Notes under the pieces: model-generated | Databases searched by the model: none | Seen by the model: the letters and a program-made list of their open reading frames with translations, nothing else | Told to the model about the DNA's origin: nothing | Program-made: the position numbers and the translations under genes | Shown: one piece after another, positions 25,306-34,968 of the stretch | Layout of the letters: every line of letters starts with the position of its first letter | Numbering within the stretch: position 1 is the stretch's first letter | Assembly (NCBI GenBank): GCA_021404525.1 | Contig: JAAWWE010000007.1 | Span: 124,001 to 188,000, forward strand | Reading direction: 5' to 3' | Origin: Rhodobiaceae bacterium | Lineage (GTDB): Bacteria > Pseudomonadota > Alphaproteobacteria > Parvibaculales > Parvibaculaceae | Length of the DNA stretch: 64,000 bases

Positions 25306-27973
25306 GGGCGACCCTTGTTCCCGCTGAGCCGAAATATTTGTCGCGCCATTCGATAAGAGCCGGGAGCACGACAACGGTGCAGAAAATCACCCAAATAATG
25401 GCGATGGTTAGGAGGAGACCCATGCTTGCGAGTCCCCAGTGTCGGGAGAGCGAAAGGGCGGAGAAGGCCCCGATAGTGCTTAGCGCCGAGAGCACTATCG
25501 CCTGCGGCGTGCTCGACAGCATAACCACGCCAACCGTTGTTTCATGTCGCCGTCGCAGCACAAAGTGGATGCCGCTATCAATGCCCAGCCCAAAAATAAG
25601 GGGCAGCACAATTATGTTGGCGAAGTTAAACGAGACCCCTAGGAAATTCGCACTTGCAACCGTAAAGCAGGCAGCGAGCACCAGAGGTGAGAGCACGAGT
25701 AACGCATCGACAGCTGAGCGAAGCACGGCAACCAACAAAAGGGTTATGCCCACAAAGGCGATTATGCCGGCAAGGTAGAAAGACTGCACCACCAGCCCGC
25801 CCACGTCGGCCTCCGTAAGAGCACGCCCCGTGGCATCTGGTGCAACAGTCCTGACAGCCGTCACAAATGCTTCTAGGTCTGTTGAGGCGAGAAGTGGATG
25901 AGAGGGGGTGGCCACTACGCGCACTTCGCCGCCCGTTCCAATAACACGCGAACGAAGGGCAGAAGGCAGGTCATCGAAGGTAATTGGCTCGGCTGCCAAT
26001 GCATGGCGAAGCCGATTGACATCCCGCATCAGGGGCGCTGAAACGCGAGTCTCGAAATCTCGGAGCATCTGACCGGATGGGTCATTTACGGCAAAAGTGA
26101 TCAAGGCGGCGCTGAGATGTCTCAGGCTCTCGGCGAGAGTGTCCTCTCCGCTCATCAAAGCCACCCTTTGGGCGAACTTTTCCACTGCCTGCTTACGCTC
26201 AGTATCGGTCAATGGAGCATCTGGAGTTGCGGTCAGAACCGGCCAGAGAAAGCCCTCGGCATCCGCAAGGATTTCAAGCTTTAAATCCTGATCCGCCGGC
26301 ACATAGGTAGCTGGGATCAGGACGTCGCCGACTTCGGGCAGTGTTGCGAGGCGGGCCGCGAGCTTGGATGCGTCTTCGGGTGTGTCGACGAGCACGTCCG
26401 CCGCATAGTCCGTTACCACACCGTCGGCCTGCAGCTCTAACAAGGTGACCACCGACTCTGAACCAGCATCACGGATCGCGAGTGTGCTGAAATCAAAGCG
26501 CGGCGGGCCAGCCGCCGCAATGGCGATAACCGCGGCAACTGCAACACCGATGCTAAAGGCCATTGAATGGCCGATCAGCCATTGTGCCGTGCCTTCGCCG
26601 ACAAAGTGGGGCACGTGATCTTGAGCTGGATCCTCCCCAAACAAAGTGAGCAGCGCAGGAAGCACAGTAAAACTCGCGATGAATGCAAGAAACAGAGATC
26701 CGGCCGCAATGATCCCCAGTTCAGCGAGGCCGCGATATTCTGTTGGGATGAAAGCAGCAAAGGCAATGGCGGACGTTGTGGCGCACAACGCAACAGCTCC
26801 ACCCATCTCCTGCGCAGCTGTGCGAACCGCATCCAGATGGTTGTCGCCGTTCTGGCGCGCTTCGCGGTAGCGCAATGACACATGAATACTATGGTCAATG
26901 CCCAGTCCTATAAATAACACGACGACTGCGGCAGAGATCATGTTGAGGCTGCCGACGGCAAGCGTCGCAAACCCCATGGTCCAGACGAGGCCGATAAACA
27001 GCGTGATCAAAATTCCAGCGATCAATCGCCATGATCTAAGAGCGAAACCCAGAAGAGCGCCCGCAAAAAGGGTTGAAAGAATCCCGGCAAGAAACACGCT
27101 ATCCTGGATCGCCCATATCTCATCATCTGCAAGGGCAACCCGCCCGGTCAGGCGAATGCGAACGCCCTCATCTTGAAAGGCTGGGTCTGCTAGAAGGCGC
27201 CGTAAATCCTGCATAGCGGCGCGCTCAGCGCTCTGTGAGCTATAGTCCAGTGCCGGTTGAACTGTTACGATCCGGCGCGGGAAATCTGCAGCATGGCCTA
27301 GAAAACCTCCGAAGTGGTCACTTGGGCCGCCATCGTTCAGGGTGCGGGTGAGTGTTGTCAGATCAGATGTGAGCCGTTCAAAACTTGGAGGGAGCGTTTC
27401 GCCGGTTTCGCGTGCACTCATTCCCAGTTCTAGAAGATCAAATATTCCTTCAAGCGTGGGGCTGGCGGCGATAGCAGCCAGGGCAGGTTCGGCATTGGCG
27501 AGCAAGTCGACGTGTTCTTCAAGTTCCTCTGGGCTTAGGTACAGCAAGCCATTCTGTCGAAAGAAGGGATCACCCTCTGCGAAATAGACATTTCTATACC
27601 TGTCCGGCGCAGCTTCGAGCTTCAGGGTGATCAACTCAGCCAAATCCTGGGCTTGGGCACCGGTCTGCGCATCAACAACAATGATCAGTGAATTGAGAAA
27701 TTGTGGGAATGCCTGATCGAAGGCCGCGTTACGTTGTTTGAAGGGCGCAGTATTCCCAACCAGGCTTTCCTTGTCGGAATTGAACTGCAGGCCAGTTGCA
27801 ACCAGGAGCAGACTTACCGCCCCGACAATCAATGCCGCGCAAATGGTCAGCCAGCCCCGACGCGCTGACAGGACAGCTGTGTCAGTTAGAAAATCTCGAA
27901 GAACCTGCGCAATACTCAACGTTAAGCCTTGATCGTGTGGGCGGTTGACCGCCGCGTATGAAGGCCGCGACAC
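25292..27973 (-). CDS. RND/MMPL superfamily transporter, HpnN-like
   Basis: From the GTG at 27973 (GGGAGAGG ahead) the protein has 893 residues; the frame is open to 28006. It has two halves, each with one helix, a large periplasmic loop and a bundle of five helices, as in MMPL proteins. The GLGIDHSIH and GLGIDSGIHF motifs lie in the fourth helices. The overall layout and STPQAIVLSALSTIGAF segment resemble HpnN, which moves hopanoids to the outer membrane. No other hopanoid genes are in view, so lipid transport is likely but the cargo is inferred. It is divergent from an MlaC/HpnM-like gene, a pairing that fits lipid traffic. Confidence 0.8.
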   Translation of the reverse strand: MSRPSYAAVNRPHDQGLTLSIAQVLRDFLTDTAVLSARRGWLTICAALIVGAVSLLLVATGLQFNSDKESLVGNTAPFKQRNAAFDQAFPQFLNSLIIVVDAQTGAQAQDLAELITLKLEAAPDRYRNVYFAEGDPFFRQNGLLYLSPEELEEHVDLLANAEPALAAIAASPTLEGIFDLLELGMSARETGETLPPSFERLTSDLTTLTRTLNDGGPSDHFGGFLGHAADFPRRIVTVQPALDYSSQSAERAAMQDLRRLLADPAFQDEGVRIRLTGRVALADDEIWAIQDSVFLAGILSTLFAGALLGFALRSWRLIAGILITLFIGLVWTMGFATLAVGSLNMISAAVVVLFIGLGIDHSIHVSLRYREARQNGDNHLDAVRTAAQEMGGAVALCATTSAIAFAAFIPTEYRGLAELGIIAAGSLFLAFIASFTVLPALLTLFGEDPAQDHVPHFVGEGTAQWLIGHSMAFSIGVAVAAVIAIAAAGPPRFDFSTLAIRDAGSESVVTLLELQADGVVTDYAADVLVDTPEDASKLAARLATLPEVGDVLIPATYVPADQDLKLEILADAEGFLWPVLTATPDAPLTDTERKQAVEKFAQRVALMSGEDTLAESLRHLSAALITFAVNDPSGQMLRDFETRVSAPLMRDVNRLRHALAAEPITFDDLPSALRSRVIGTGGEVRVVATPSHPLLASTDLEAFVTAVRTVAPDATGRALTEADVGGLVVQSFYLAGIIAFVGITLLLVAVLRSAVDALLVLSPLVLAACFTVASANFLGVSFNFANIIVLPLIFGLGIDSGIHFVLRRRHETTVGVVMLSSTPQAIVLSALSTIGAFSALSLSRHWGLASMGLLLTIAIIWVIFCTVVVLPALIEWRDKYFGSAGTRVAHDHH

Positions 27974-28059
27974 GGACCTCTCCCGACCTATATAATGACT
28001 TAACACGTCGATGGGTCCAAATCGGGGCCCAGAGGAGACGGATCGTTGTGGGAGGTGTT
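27974..28059. promoter_or_regulatory. Divergent promoter region, HpnN-like and MlaC/HpnM-like genes
   Basis: About 86 bases separate the two preferred GTG starts, which point away from each other. Both promoters must lie here or within the neighbouring coding ends. I see no clear operator palindrome. Confidence 0.4.
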
Positions 28060-28698
28060 GTGAGAGTTTTTGCCATCGGAGCCCTGTTTCTGGGTATCGC
28101 GGGTGTATTCACACCTTCATTCGCAGAAGAAACACCGCTCACTACCGAACGTGCACAGATTGCACCACAGGAGGTGATTCTTCAGTTTGTTGAAAAGGTC
28201 GAAAGTGCTCGGGCTTTGAAAGCTGATGAACCCTACCAGGCACAGCTTGCTCACCTCGTCCCAGTTGTGGGTGACACATTCGATATGCGTGCGATGTCGG
28301 CGGCGATTGTCGGGCGGGTCATCTGGCGAGGATGGTCGGAAGAAGAAAGAGATGGTTTCGCTAGTATTATGACGGAGTTTCTTGCTGCGACCATAGCAAG
28401 CCGCCTGGAACTCGAAACAGATGTGCCCACCGAGATACAATCCACAATAGAGGGGCCCCGTGGCACAAAAATCGTACAAACACTTTCAACCCAGAATGGT
28501 GAAAACATCCGGGTGGACTATCGCCTGTCGCGGATCGATCGAGGCTGGGCAATCATTGACATAGTTGCAGATGCAAAAGTGAGCGAGGTAGCTCGGCGCA
28601 GAGCCGAGTTTCTTGGAATTATCAGAAGCCAAGGCCACGCCGGTATCATCGCCGCGATTGGCAGGAAGCTTGAGAAGTTGGGACAGACCGGCACATAG
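28060..28698 (+). CDS. MlaC/Ttg2D (HpnM-like) periplasmic lipid-binding protein
   Basis: I choose the GTG at 28060 since GGGAGG precedes it and it puts a normal signal peptide at the N-terminus (VFAIGALFLGIAGVF, cleaved near SFA). The frame is open to 27958 but would overlap the divergent gene's start. The mature part has the MlaC pattern: FDMRAMSAAIVGRVIWRGWSEEERDGF, a FLAATIASRL helix and later VDYRLSRIDRGWAIIDIVAD. MlaC proteins carry lipids across the periplasm. The SDR gene follows after 29 bases. Confidence 0.82.
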   Translation: MRVFAIGALFLGIAGVFTPSFAEETPLTTERAQIAPQEVILQFVEKVESARALKADEPYQAQLAHLVPVVGDTFDMRAMSAAIVGRVIWRGWSEEERDGFASIMTEFLAATIASRLELETDVPTEIQSTIEGPRGTKIVQTLSTQNGENIRVDYRLSRIDRGWAIIDIVADAKVSEVARRRAEFLGIIRSQGHAGIIAAIGRKLEKLGQTGT

Positions 28699-28727
28699 TC
28701 GGCAATCCATAAAGTGGGGGAAAAAGA

Positions 28728-29489
28728 ATGGAAATGTCGTTGAACGGAAGAGTGGCTCTGGTTACCGGTGGGTCTCGGGGTATTGGTCGGGCCATTTCAC
28801 TCGTATTGGCGAAGGCAGGTGCTGATATCGCCATCAACTACCGGCGAGATGATAAAGCGGCGGAAGAAGTTGCTGCTGAAGTCAGAAAATTGGGACGCCG
28901 AGCTGAGATATATTCCGCGTCTGTGGATGATGGCGATCAGGCTGCGGCCCTCGTCGCCTGCGTTCTGAAAGATTTCGGGTCGATTGGCATTCTCATCAAC
29001 AATGCGGGCATCGCCAGCCGAGGCCAAACGGTGGCGGACACAGATCCGGCAGAGCTCGAACGTGTTGTGCGTGTGCACGCCCTTGCACCTCATCGCCTGT
29101 CACAACTTGTTCTTCCCGCCATGCGGGAGGAGGAGCGCGGTGACATCGTGATGATTTCCAGTGTTGCAACGCTGTCAAACGGGCCGAACGGTGCGCCGTA
29201 CAATATGGGCAAAGCGGCGATGGAAGCGCTGGCGCTGACACTTGCGAAAGAAGAGCGCAAGCACGGCATTCGGACCAACATTGTCTCGCCAAGCTTAACG
29301 GTCACGGAGATGGGGACGCGACTGGTGAAAGCTCGCTCTGGCGCAGACATTCATGACCTGGATGCAACATCGCCGTTTGGACGTGTATCCGTGCCGGAGG
29401 ACGTTGCAGCAGCGGTCCTATTTTTCGTGAGCAACGCCAATCCTTATTGCAATGGGCAGAAGCTCAACGTTGACGGTGGTGGTGCATGA
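28728..29489 (+). CDS. SDR family oxidoreductase, co-transcribed with galT-galK
   Basis: The 253-residue classical short-chain dehydrogenase has the cofactor motif TGGSRGIG (14-21), NNAG (about 91-94), catalytic Ser in MISSVA and YNMGK as the Tyr-Lys pair. An arginine-containing YRRDD segment after beta-2 hints at NADP. Its stop overlaps galT by ATGA, which points to a sugar substrate such as galactose. The sequence itself does not prove a galactose dehydrogenase; a ketoacyl reductase remains possible. Confidence 0.85.
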   Translation: MEMSLNGRVALVTGGSRGIGRAISLVLAKAGADIAINYRRDDKAAEEVAAEVRKLGRRAEIYSASVDDGDQAAALVACVLKDFGSIGILINNAGIASRGQTVADTDPAELERVVRVHALAPHRLSQLVLPAMREEERGDIVMISSVATLSNGPNGAPYNMGKAAMEALALTLAKEERKHGIRTNIVSPSLTVTEMGTRLVKARSGADIHDLDATSPFGRVSVPEDVAAAVLFFVSNANPYCNGQKLNVDGGGA

Positions 29490-30541
29490 CGCGGCAACTG
29501 TACACGCGCACTGTTCAAAAGGCCGATGGACGGGATCTGACTTTCTATGGATGGGAGAAACATGAGCGGCCCATCGTAGCCGACCTTCCCCCCCTTGAGG
29601 CTTCAGCCCTTCCCTATAAACGCTGGCATCCACTCCGCCAGGAATGGGTGAGCTATGCCGGGGCACGCCAGGGACGGACTTTTTTTCCCGACGCGGCTTC
29701 GTGTCCTCTCTGCCCTGCGAAAAGTGATGGCCTCACTGAAATTCCTGCCGACGATTTCGAGATGGCCGTGTTTGAAAACCGTTTTCCTGCTTTTCGTCTG
29801 GATGCGGGCGACGCTGAGCTTGTCGGCGGCGATGAGCCAGCGATCGGCCGCTGTGAGGTTGTAGTTTTTTCCGCTGACCATGGCGGGTCGCTTGGCGGAC
29901 AGTCTGTCGAGCGAATTGAGCTGCTGTTTGAATTATGGGCGCGACAGGCGCGTCAAATGATGGATGAGCATGGTCTTGCTTGTGTTTTGCCATACGAAAG
30001 CCGCGGTGAGGAAATAGGCGTCACACTGCATCATCCTCACGGTCAGATTTACGGCTTTGGTTTCGTGCCGGATCTGCTGATGAAAAGTGCTGAAGCTCAG
30101 AAGGCAGCACCGGTGGTGAAAGACATCTTGGATCGAACACCATCGCGCCTCATCCTGGACAAGTCCGACCATTCCATGGCCTTCGTACCAGATATCGCAC
30201 GGTACCCTTACGAATGTTGGGTGGCGCCCCACCGCGGCACGCCCGGCCCGTGGGATTTGAGTGCCGAGGAACGCCATGACATGGCGCGTCAATTGAAGCG
30301 GGCGCTTCTGCGCCTGGATGGGTTGTTTGGCAAGCCAATGCCCTATGTTCTGTCTGCGCAGGTTGCGCCTGTCGGTTTTGAGGACAGCTACCACTTTACA
30401 CTGCAAATCTGGCCGATCCGCCGCGCTGAAGACAAGCTGAAGTTTCTCGCAAGCGTGGAACAGGTAAGTGGCGTCTTCCTGGTGGATGTTCCCCCAGCTG
30501 CGGCGGCTGACGCACTTCGTAATGTGGATATAGATGCATGA
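29486..30541 (+). CDS. galT: Galactose-1-phosphate uridylyltransferase
   Basis: The 351-residue protein has the active-site HHPHGQIYGF, in which His185 of the HPH triad forms the uridylyl-enzyme intermediate. A metal-binding CPLC (Cys73, Cys76) lies in the N-terminal half. The length matches the family (about 350). It exchanges UMP between UDP-glucose and galactose-1-phosphate in the Leloir pathway. ATGA overlaps on both sides couple it to the SDR and galK. The usual partner epimerase GalE is not in the window. Confidence 0.95.
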   Translation: MTRQLYTRTVQKADGRDLTFYGWEKHERPIVADLPPLEASALPYKRWHPLRQEWVSYAGARQGRTFFPDAASCPLCPAKSDGLTEIPADDFEMAVFENRFPAFRLDAGDAELVGGDEPAIGRCEVVVFSADHGGSLGGQSVERIELLFELWARQARQMMDEHGLACVLPYESRGEEIGVTLHHPHGQIYGFGFVPDLLMKSAEAQKAAPVVKDILDRTPSRLILDKSDHSMAFVPDIARYPYECWVAPHRGTPGPWDLSAEERHDMARQLKRALLRLDGLFGKPMPYVLSAQVAPVGFEDSYHFTLQIWPIRRAEDKLKFLASVEQVSGVFLVDVPPAAAADALRNVDIDA

Positions 30542-31590
30542 CGAGTCACGAAGACGTATTTGGCCAGGAAGCCGCGGCGACCTGCTTTGCACCCGGTCGG
30601 GTCAATCTCATCGGCGAATACACAGATCTCATTGGGGGAAACGTGCTCCCCATGCCGCTCACCAAAGGGATAACGGTGACAGCGGGGCCAGCAGCGTCAG
30701 GCATTCACGCTTTCAGCACAGCAGAAGAGACCAAGATCGAAATCAATCTGGGTGAAGGCAAGAAGGATCATTGGGCGGACTATGTCGCAGGGCCTCTGGT
30801 GATGGCAGAGCGAGCAGGGGCGGTCATTCCGCCCTTAAACCTGATGGTCGAGTCTGATCTTCCAGCCGGCGCAGGTGTTTCTTCGTCGGCAGCGCTGGAA
30901 GTTGCGACCCTAAAAGCGCTGTTCGCCTTTATCGGCCAGGATACGTCAGGGGCTGAGGTCGCACTCCTCGCGCAAAAGGCTGAAAATGAATTTTGCGGCG
31001 TCAAGTGTGGGATCATGGATCAAATGGCCGTATCCGTCGGCAAGCAGAAACATGCTTTGGCATTGAACTGTGAGACTCTTGAGTGGGATCAGGTCGCGCT
31101 ACCCAAAGGCTGGACGATTGCGGTCATTCATTGCGGGGAGGCGCGACAATTAACTGATGGCGCCTACAACGAGCGGCGCGCCGCTTTGGACAAAGCAGCG
31201 GCGGAATTGGGTCCCGACCCACTAAAATCTCAGCCGGTTGAAGTCGCGGAGCAGATAAGCGACCCGCTGGTGGCACGGCGCGTGCGCCATGTCCTCTCAG
31301 AGCAGGCGCGTACTTTGCGAGCAACAGAAGCACTGAGAAGCGGAGACATGGCGCTGTTGGGCGGCCTCATGAATGAGAGCCATGAGTCCCTTCGTGTTGA
31401 TTTTGAAGTGTCCACAGCAAGTCTCGACCGGCTGGTTGCTGCGGCGCGGGATGCTGGCGCAGCGGGTGCTCGATTAACAGGCGCCGGGTTTGGCGGATGC
31501 ATTGTTGCTGTCGTCACCGAAAATGAACGGGACACATGGTGGCAAAAAGTCTCAAGCGAATGCCCGGCTGCCTGGGCTGTTGAGCTCTAG
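30538..31590 (+). CDS. galK: Galactokinase
   Basis: The 350-residue GHMP kinase has the galactokinase signature GRVNLIGEYTDLIGG near residues 18-32 and the ATP-binding PAGAGVSSSAALE motif near 105-117. The C-terminal TGAGFGGC is also present. It phosphorylates alpha-D-galactose to galactose-1-phosphate for GalT. Its start overlaps galT by ATGA. It is convergent with melA, only 3 bases between stops. Confidence 0.95.
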   Translation: MTSHEDVFGQEAAATCFAPGRVNLIGEYTDLIGGNVLPMPLTKGITVTAGPAASGIHAFSTAEETKIEINLGEGKKDHWADYVAGPLVMAERAGAVIPPLNLMVESDLPAGAGVSSSAALEVATLKALFAFIGQDTSGAEVALLAQKAENEFCGVKCGIMDQMAVSVGKQKHALALNCETLEWDQVALPKGWTIAVIHCGEARQLTDGAYNERRAALDKAAAELGPDPLKSQPVEVAEQISDPLVARRVRHVLSEQARTLRATEALRSGDMALLGGLMNESHESLRVDFEVSTASLDRLVAAARDAGAAGARLTGAGFGGCIVAVVTENERDTWWQKVSSECPAAWAVEL

Positions 31591-31593
31591 CCG

Positions 31594-32907
31594 TTAGCGA
31601 AACGCAGGCAACCAATCACCGTGAGCTTCAATCAGGTCATCAGTGAGCGCCCAGATCTGATCCAGGGATAGTTCTGCCGCTGTATGCGGGTCCATCATGG
31701 CGGCGTGATACACATGTTCGCGTTTACCGGTAACGAGCGCCTCCACCGCCAGCGCCTGCACATTCACATTGCTCTGCATCATAGCCGCCAGGTGAGGTGG
31801 AAGGGTGCCCACCCGCGTCGGTGTTACACCCCGATGATCAATGAGGCACGGCACCTCTACTGAGGCTGCCTCAGGCAGATTGTCGATCAAGCCGTGATTG
31901 GGAACATTGCCGTTGATCACCGTTGGCCGTCCGGTCTTTACAGCCCGCATGATGCGCGCCGCATATTCGCCGGAATAGCGGATGTCCAACTTGTTGGCGT
32001 CAGCAAGCTCTTTCTCCTGAATACGCCATCCGGCAATCTGTTCTTCACACCGGCGGATATACTCATCCAAAGGCACATTAAACTCATCGATCAAGTCGGG
32101 CCGGTCGCGTTTAATGAACCAGGGCACATATTCAGCAAAATGTTCGCTGGATTCTGTGGCGAAATAGCCCGTGCGCTTTAGCATTTCATAACGCACTTTG
32201 TTCTCCGCTGGCTCTTTCCCCTGGGCAGCCAACTCCTTGAGGCGCGGATAGAGGTCCTCAATCCGCCCGTCCTCATGTCGTTTCTCAAAAGTGAGATAGA
32301 AGGACATATGGTTGATGCCCGCACATTGATACTGGATCGACTTGAAGTCTTCACCGAGGTCTTGGGCCAGCTCATAGGCGGTACCCTGCACGGAATGACA
32401 AAGACCCACCTGACGAATATCGGGTGCAAGCTGAGCGAGGGCCCAACAATTGATCGCCATCGGATTCACATATTGCAGCATCAGTGCGTCCGGGCAGTGC
32501 CGACGCATATCTTCGGCAATCTCGAGGAGAACGGGCACGGTTCTAAGGCCCCGCATGATCCCACCCACACCCAAAGTGTCGGCAATGGTCTGGCGCAGAC
32601 CATATTTCTTTGGAATTTCGAAGTCAGTGACGGTGCAAGGCTCAAAGCCGCCAACCTGGATCATCAATATTACGAATTCCGCATCGCGGAGCGCTTCGAC
32701 GCGATCTTCCGTGGCGACAATGGTCGGACTGACATTGAGAGAAGAGGCGATTTTCTGCGCAACCATATTCGATGTCGCCAGCCGCTCAGGATCTATATCG
32801 TGAAGCGCGATCGTGCAGTCGGCGAACATGTCATTCAGCAAAATGTCGCCGACAATGTTTTTCATGAAGACGGTGCTGCCAGCCCCGATCAAACAAACTT
32901 TGGTCAT
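31594..32907 (-). CDS. melA: Alpha-galactosidase, glycoside hydrolase family 4
   Basis: The 437-residue protein starts with the NAD-binding IGAGSTVF (7-14) and has QYVNPM (145-150), the metal-ligand CHSVQGT (Cys170, His171) and GINHM (His200), all typical of GH4. GH4 enzymes use NAD+ and Mn2+ in a redox-assisted cleavage; this MelA-like branch acts on alpha-galactosides such as melibiose or raffinose. It lies between galK and a GH42 gene and would feed free galactose to GalK. GGAGTTTGAG precedes the ATG. Confidence 0.9.
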   Translation of the reverse strand: MTKVCLIGAGSTVFMKNIVGDILLNDMFADCTIALHDIDPERLATSNMVAQKIASSLNVSPTIVATEDRVEALRDAEFVILMIQVGGFEPCTVTDFEIPKKYGLRQTIADTLGVGGIMRGLRTVPVLLEIAEDMRRHCPDALMLQYVNPMAINCWALAQLAPDIRQVGLCHSVQGTAYELAQDLGEDFKSIQYQCAGINHMSFYLTFEKRHEDGRIEDLYPRLKELAAQGKEPAENKVRYEMLKRTGYFATESSEHFAEYVPWFIKRDRPDLIDEFNVPLDEYIRRCEEQIAGWRIQEKELADANKLDIRYSGEYAARIMRAVKTGRPTVINGNVPNHGLIDNLPEAASVEVPCLIDHRGVTPTRVGTLPPHLAAMMQSNVNVQALAVEALVTGKREHVYHAAMMDPHTAAELSLDQIWALTDDLIEAHGDWLPAFR

Positions 32908-33012
32908 CTCAAACTCCGAATTGAACCGGGCAGAGCTTCGGGCAACTTGCGGCTTGGGTCAATTTGGTAAAAGCTGACAGTTCGAAAAAAAGTGCAGGGG
33001 GAGGCGCGTGCA
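32908..33012. promoter_or_regulatory. Divergent promoter region of the two galactosidase genes
   Basis: This 105-base region separates the divergent alpha- and beta-galactosidase genes and must carry both promoters. GGGGGAGGCG near its right end is the ribosome-binding site of the GH42 gene. No regulator gene for the galactose cluster is seen in the window. Confidence 0.4.
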
Positions 33013-34968
33013 ATGAGCCGGCAACCGGAACTGGGTGTTTGTTATTATCCTGAACACTGGCCAGAGGTCATGTGGGAGCAGGATGCAGCCGACATGGTGA
33101 AGGCGGGGATTACCCATGTGCGCGTTGGGGAGTTTGCCTGGTCTCGGTTTGAGCCTGAGCCTGGGACCTACAATTTCGACTGGCTGGCCCAAGCGATTGA
33201 TATTTTGGGTGATGCGGGGTTAAAGCTCATATTGGGCACGCCGACAGCAACACCACCCAAATGGCTGGTTGATAAGATGCCGGACATGCTCCCGATCAGT
33301 CGGGAAGGGCGGACCCGCGGGTTTGGCTCCCGGCGGCATTATTGTTTCTCACATATGGGTTATCGGCGGGAATGCGCCCGGATCACGCGCGCCATGGCCG
33401 AGCGGTTCGGGGATCATCCAGCCGTTGTCGCCTGGCAGACAGACAATGAATATGGCTGCCATAACACCACCCATTCCTACACACCGGCGGCAAGAGCCAA
33501 TTTTCAGACCTGGCTCGAGGCCCGCTATGGCACCATTGGGGCGCTGAACGAGGCCTGGGGTAATGTCTTCTGGAGCATGGAATATCTCAGTTTTGATGAG
33601 ATTGAGCTGCCGAACCAGGCGGTGACGGAGACGAACCCGGCCCACCGGTGGGATTATCGGCGCTTCGCATCAGATGAGGTGAAAGCGTTCAACAAGGTCC
33701 AGACAGATATTCTCCGTGATCTCTCGCCGGGCCGTGATCTGGTGCACAATTTCATGACCTTCGTAACAGAATATGATCATTTCTCAGTCAGCGAAGAGCT
33801 CGACGTTGCGAGTTGGGACAGCTATCCGATCGGCTCGCTCGATGTGATGCCCTTTGTCCGTGAAAACAAAGAGCATTTTGTGAGAACAGGTGATCCGGAC
33901 ATTCAGGCTTACCATCATGATCTCTATCGTGCTTGCGGCCGCGGCCGCTTCTGGATCATGGAACAGCAACCGGGTCCGGTGAACTGGGCCCCCTATAACC
34001 CGGACCCGCTGCCAGGCATGCAGCGCCTCTGGGGCTGGGAGGCCTTTGCTCATGGCGCAGAGCTCGTGTCCTACTTCCGCTGGCGCCAGGCACCCTTTGC
34101 CCAGGAACAGTTTCATGCCGGGCTCAATCGACCGGATGGTGCCCCGGACCGCGCATTGCACGAAGTCACTCAATTGGGGTCGGAGCTAAAGGGCCTCGGC
34201 GACATAGAGGGCGCTTCCCAGGCGGATGTGGCGATCGTCTATTCCTATGACAGTCATTGGGCGTTGCTGACACAACCTCAGGGACAGAATTTCAGTTACA
34301 TTGTTCAGACGCTGGCGATCTACCGCGCGCTGCGAGAGAAAGGGTTGAACGTTGATTTCGTCTCGCCGGATGCAGCACTCGATGGATACAAGATGGTGGT
34401 GCTGCCCAGTCAGATTCACGTGAGCGATGAGATGGCGGCGCGTCTGACGGCGTTCGATGGCGATCTTATTGTTCTGCCACGATCCGGCAGCCGAACGATT
34501 TCTCATGAAATTCCAGCTAATCTGGCACCCGGGCCATTGAGCGATCTGCTAGGCGTGCAGGTCACGCGCGCAGAAAGCTTCCGGGACTTTGCCGCCGTCG
34601 AGGTCGACTACAGGTCCAAGATCTACACCTTTGATCGGTGGCGCGAATATGTGGAAGGTGATGTGGAAACGGTAGCCCATACAACCGATGGACATCCTGC
34701 CATTACACGCAAGAACAACGCTTACTATGTTGCGGGTTGGCCGGACGAAGCCTTGTTGAAAGACTTTCTCGAAATACGCGCTGCCGCTGCGGGGCTTAGA
34801 ACCCTGGAGCTGCCCTTTGGTGTGCGGACACGCACGAGAGGCAGCTATCGCTTTTACGTGAACTACAATCCGCAAACGGTGTCTATTGCCGACTGTGTCT
34901 CGGGCGAATTGGTTCTGGGCTCGCTGGACTTGGCAGGCGCGGATATTGCTATCGAAAAACTGAGCTAG
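33013..34968 (+). CDS. Beta-galactosidase, glycoside hydrolase family 42
   Basis: The 651-residue protein (ATG 33013) has the GH42 A domain with Glu146 in QTDNEYG as acid/base and Glu317 in WIMEQQPGPVNWAPYN as nucleophile. The trimerisation-type B domain and a small C-terminal beta domain follow. No signal peptide is seen, so it acts in the cytoplasm on imported beta-galactosides. It is divergent from melA and its stop shares CTAG with the convergent DUF819 gene. Confidence 0.93.
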   Translation: MSRQPELGVCYYPEHWPEVMWEQDAADMVKAGITHVRVGEFAWSRFEPEPGTYNFDWLAQAIDILGDAGLKLILGTPTATPPKWLVDKMPDMLPISREGRTRGFGSRRHYCFSHMGYRRECARITRAMAERFGDHPAVVAWQTDNEYGCHNTTHSYTPAARANFQTWLEARYGTIGALNEAWGNVFWSMEYLSFDEIELPNQAVTETNPAHRWDYRRFASDEVKAFNKVQTDILRDLSPGRDLVHNFMTFVTEYDHFSVSEELDVASWDSYPIGSLDVMPFVRENKEHFVRTGDPDIQAYHHDLYRACGRGRFWIMEQQPGPVNWAPYNPDPLPGMQRLWGWEAFAHGAELVSYFRWRQAPFAQEQFHAGLNRPDGAPDRALHEVTQLGSELKGLGDIEGASQADVAIVYSYDSHWALLTQPQGQNFSYIVQTLAIYRALREKGLNVDFVSPDAALDGYKMVVLPSQIHVSDEMAARLTAFDGDLIVLPRSGSRTISHEIPANLAPGPLSDLLGVQVTRAESFRDFAAVEVDYRSKIYTFDRWREYVEGDVETVAHTTDGHPAITRKNNAYYVAGWPDEALLKDFLEIRAAAAGLRTLELPFGVRTRTRGSYRFYVNYNPQTVSIADCVSGELVLGSLDLAGADIAIEKLS

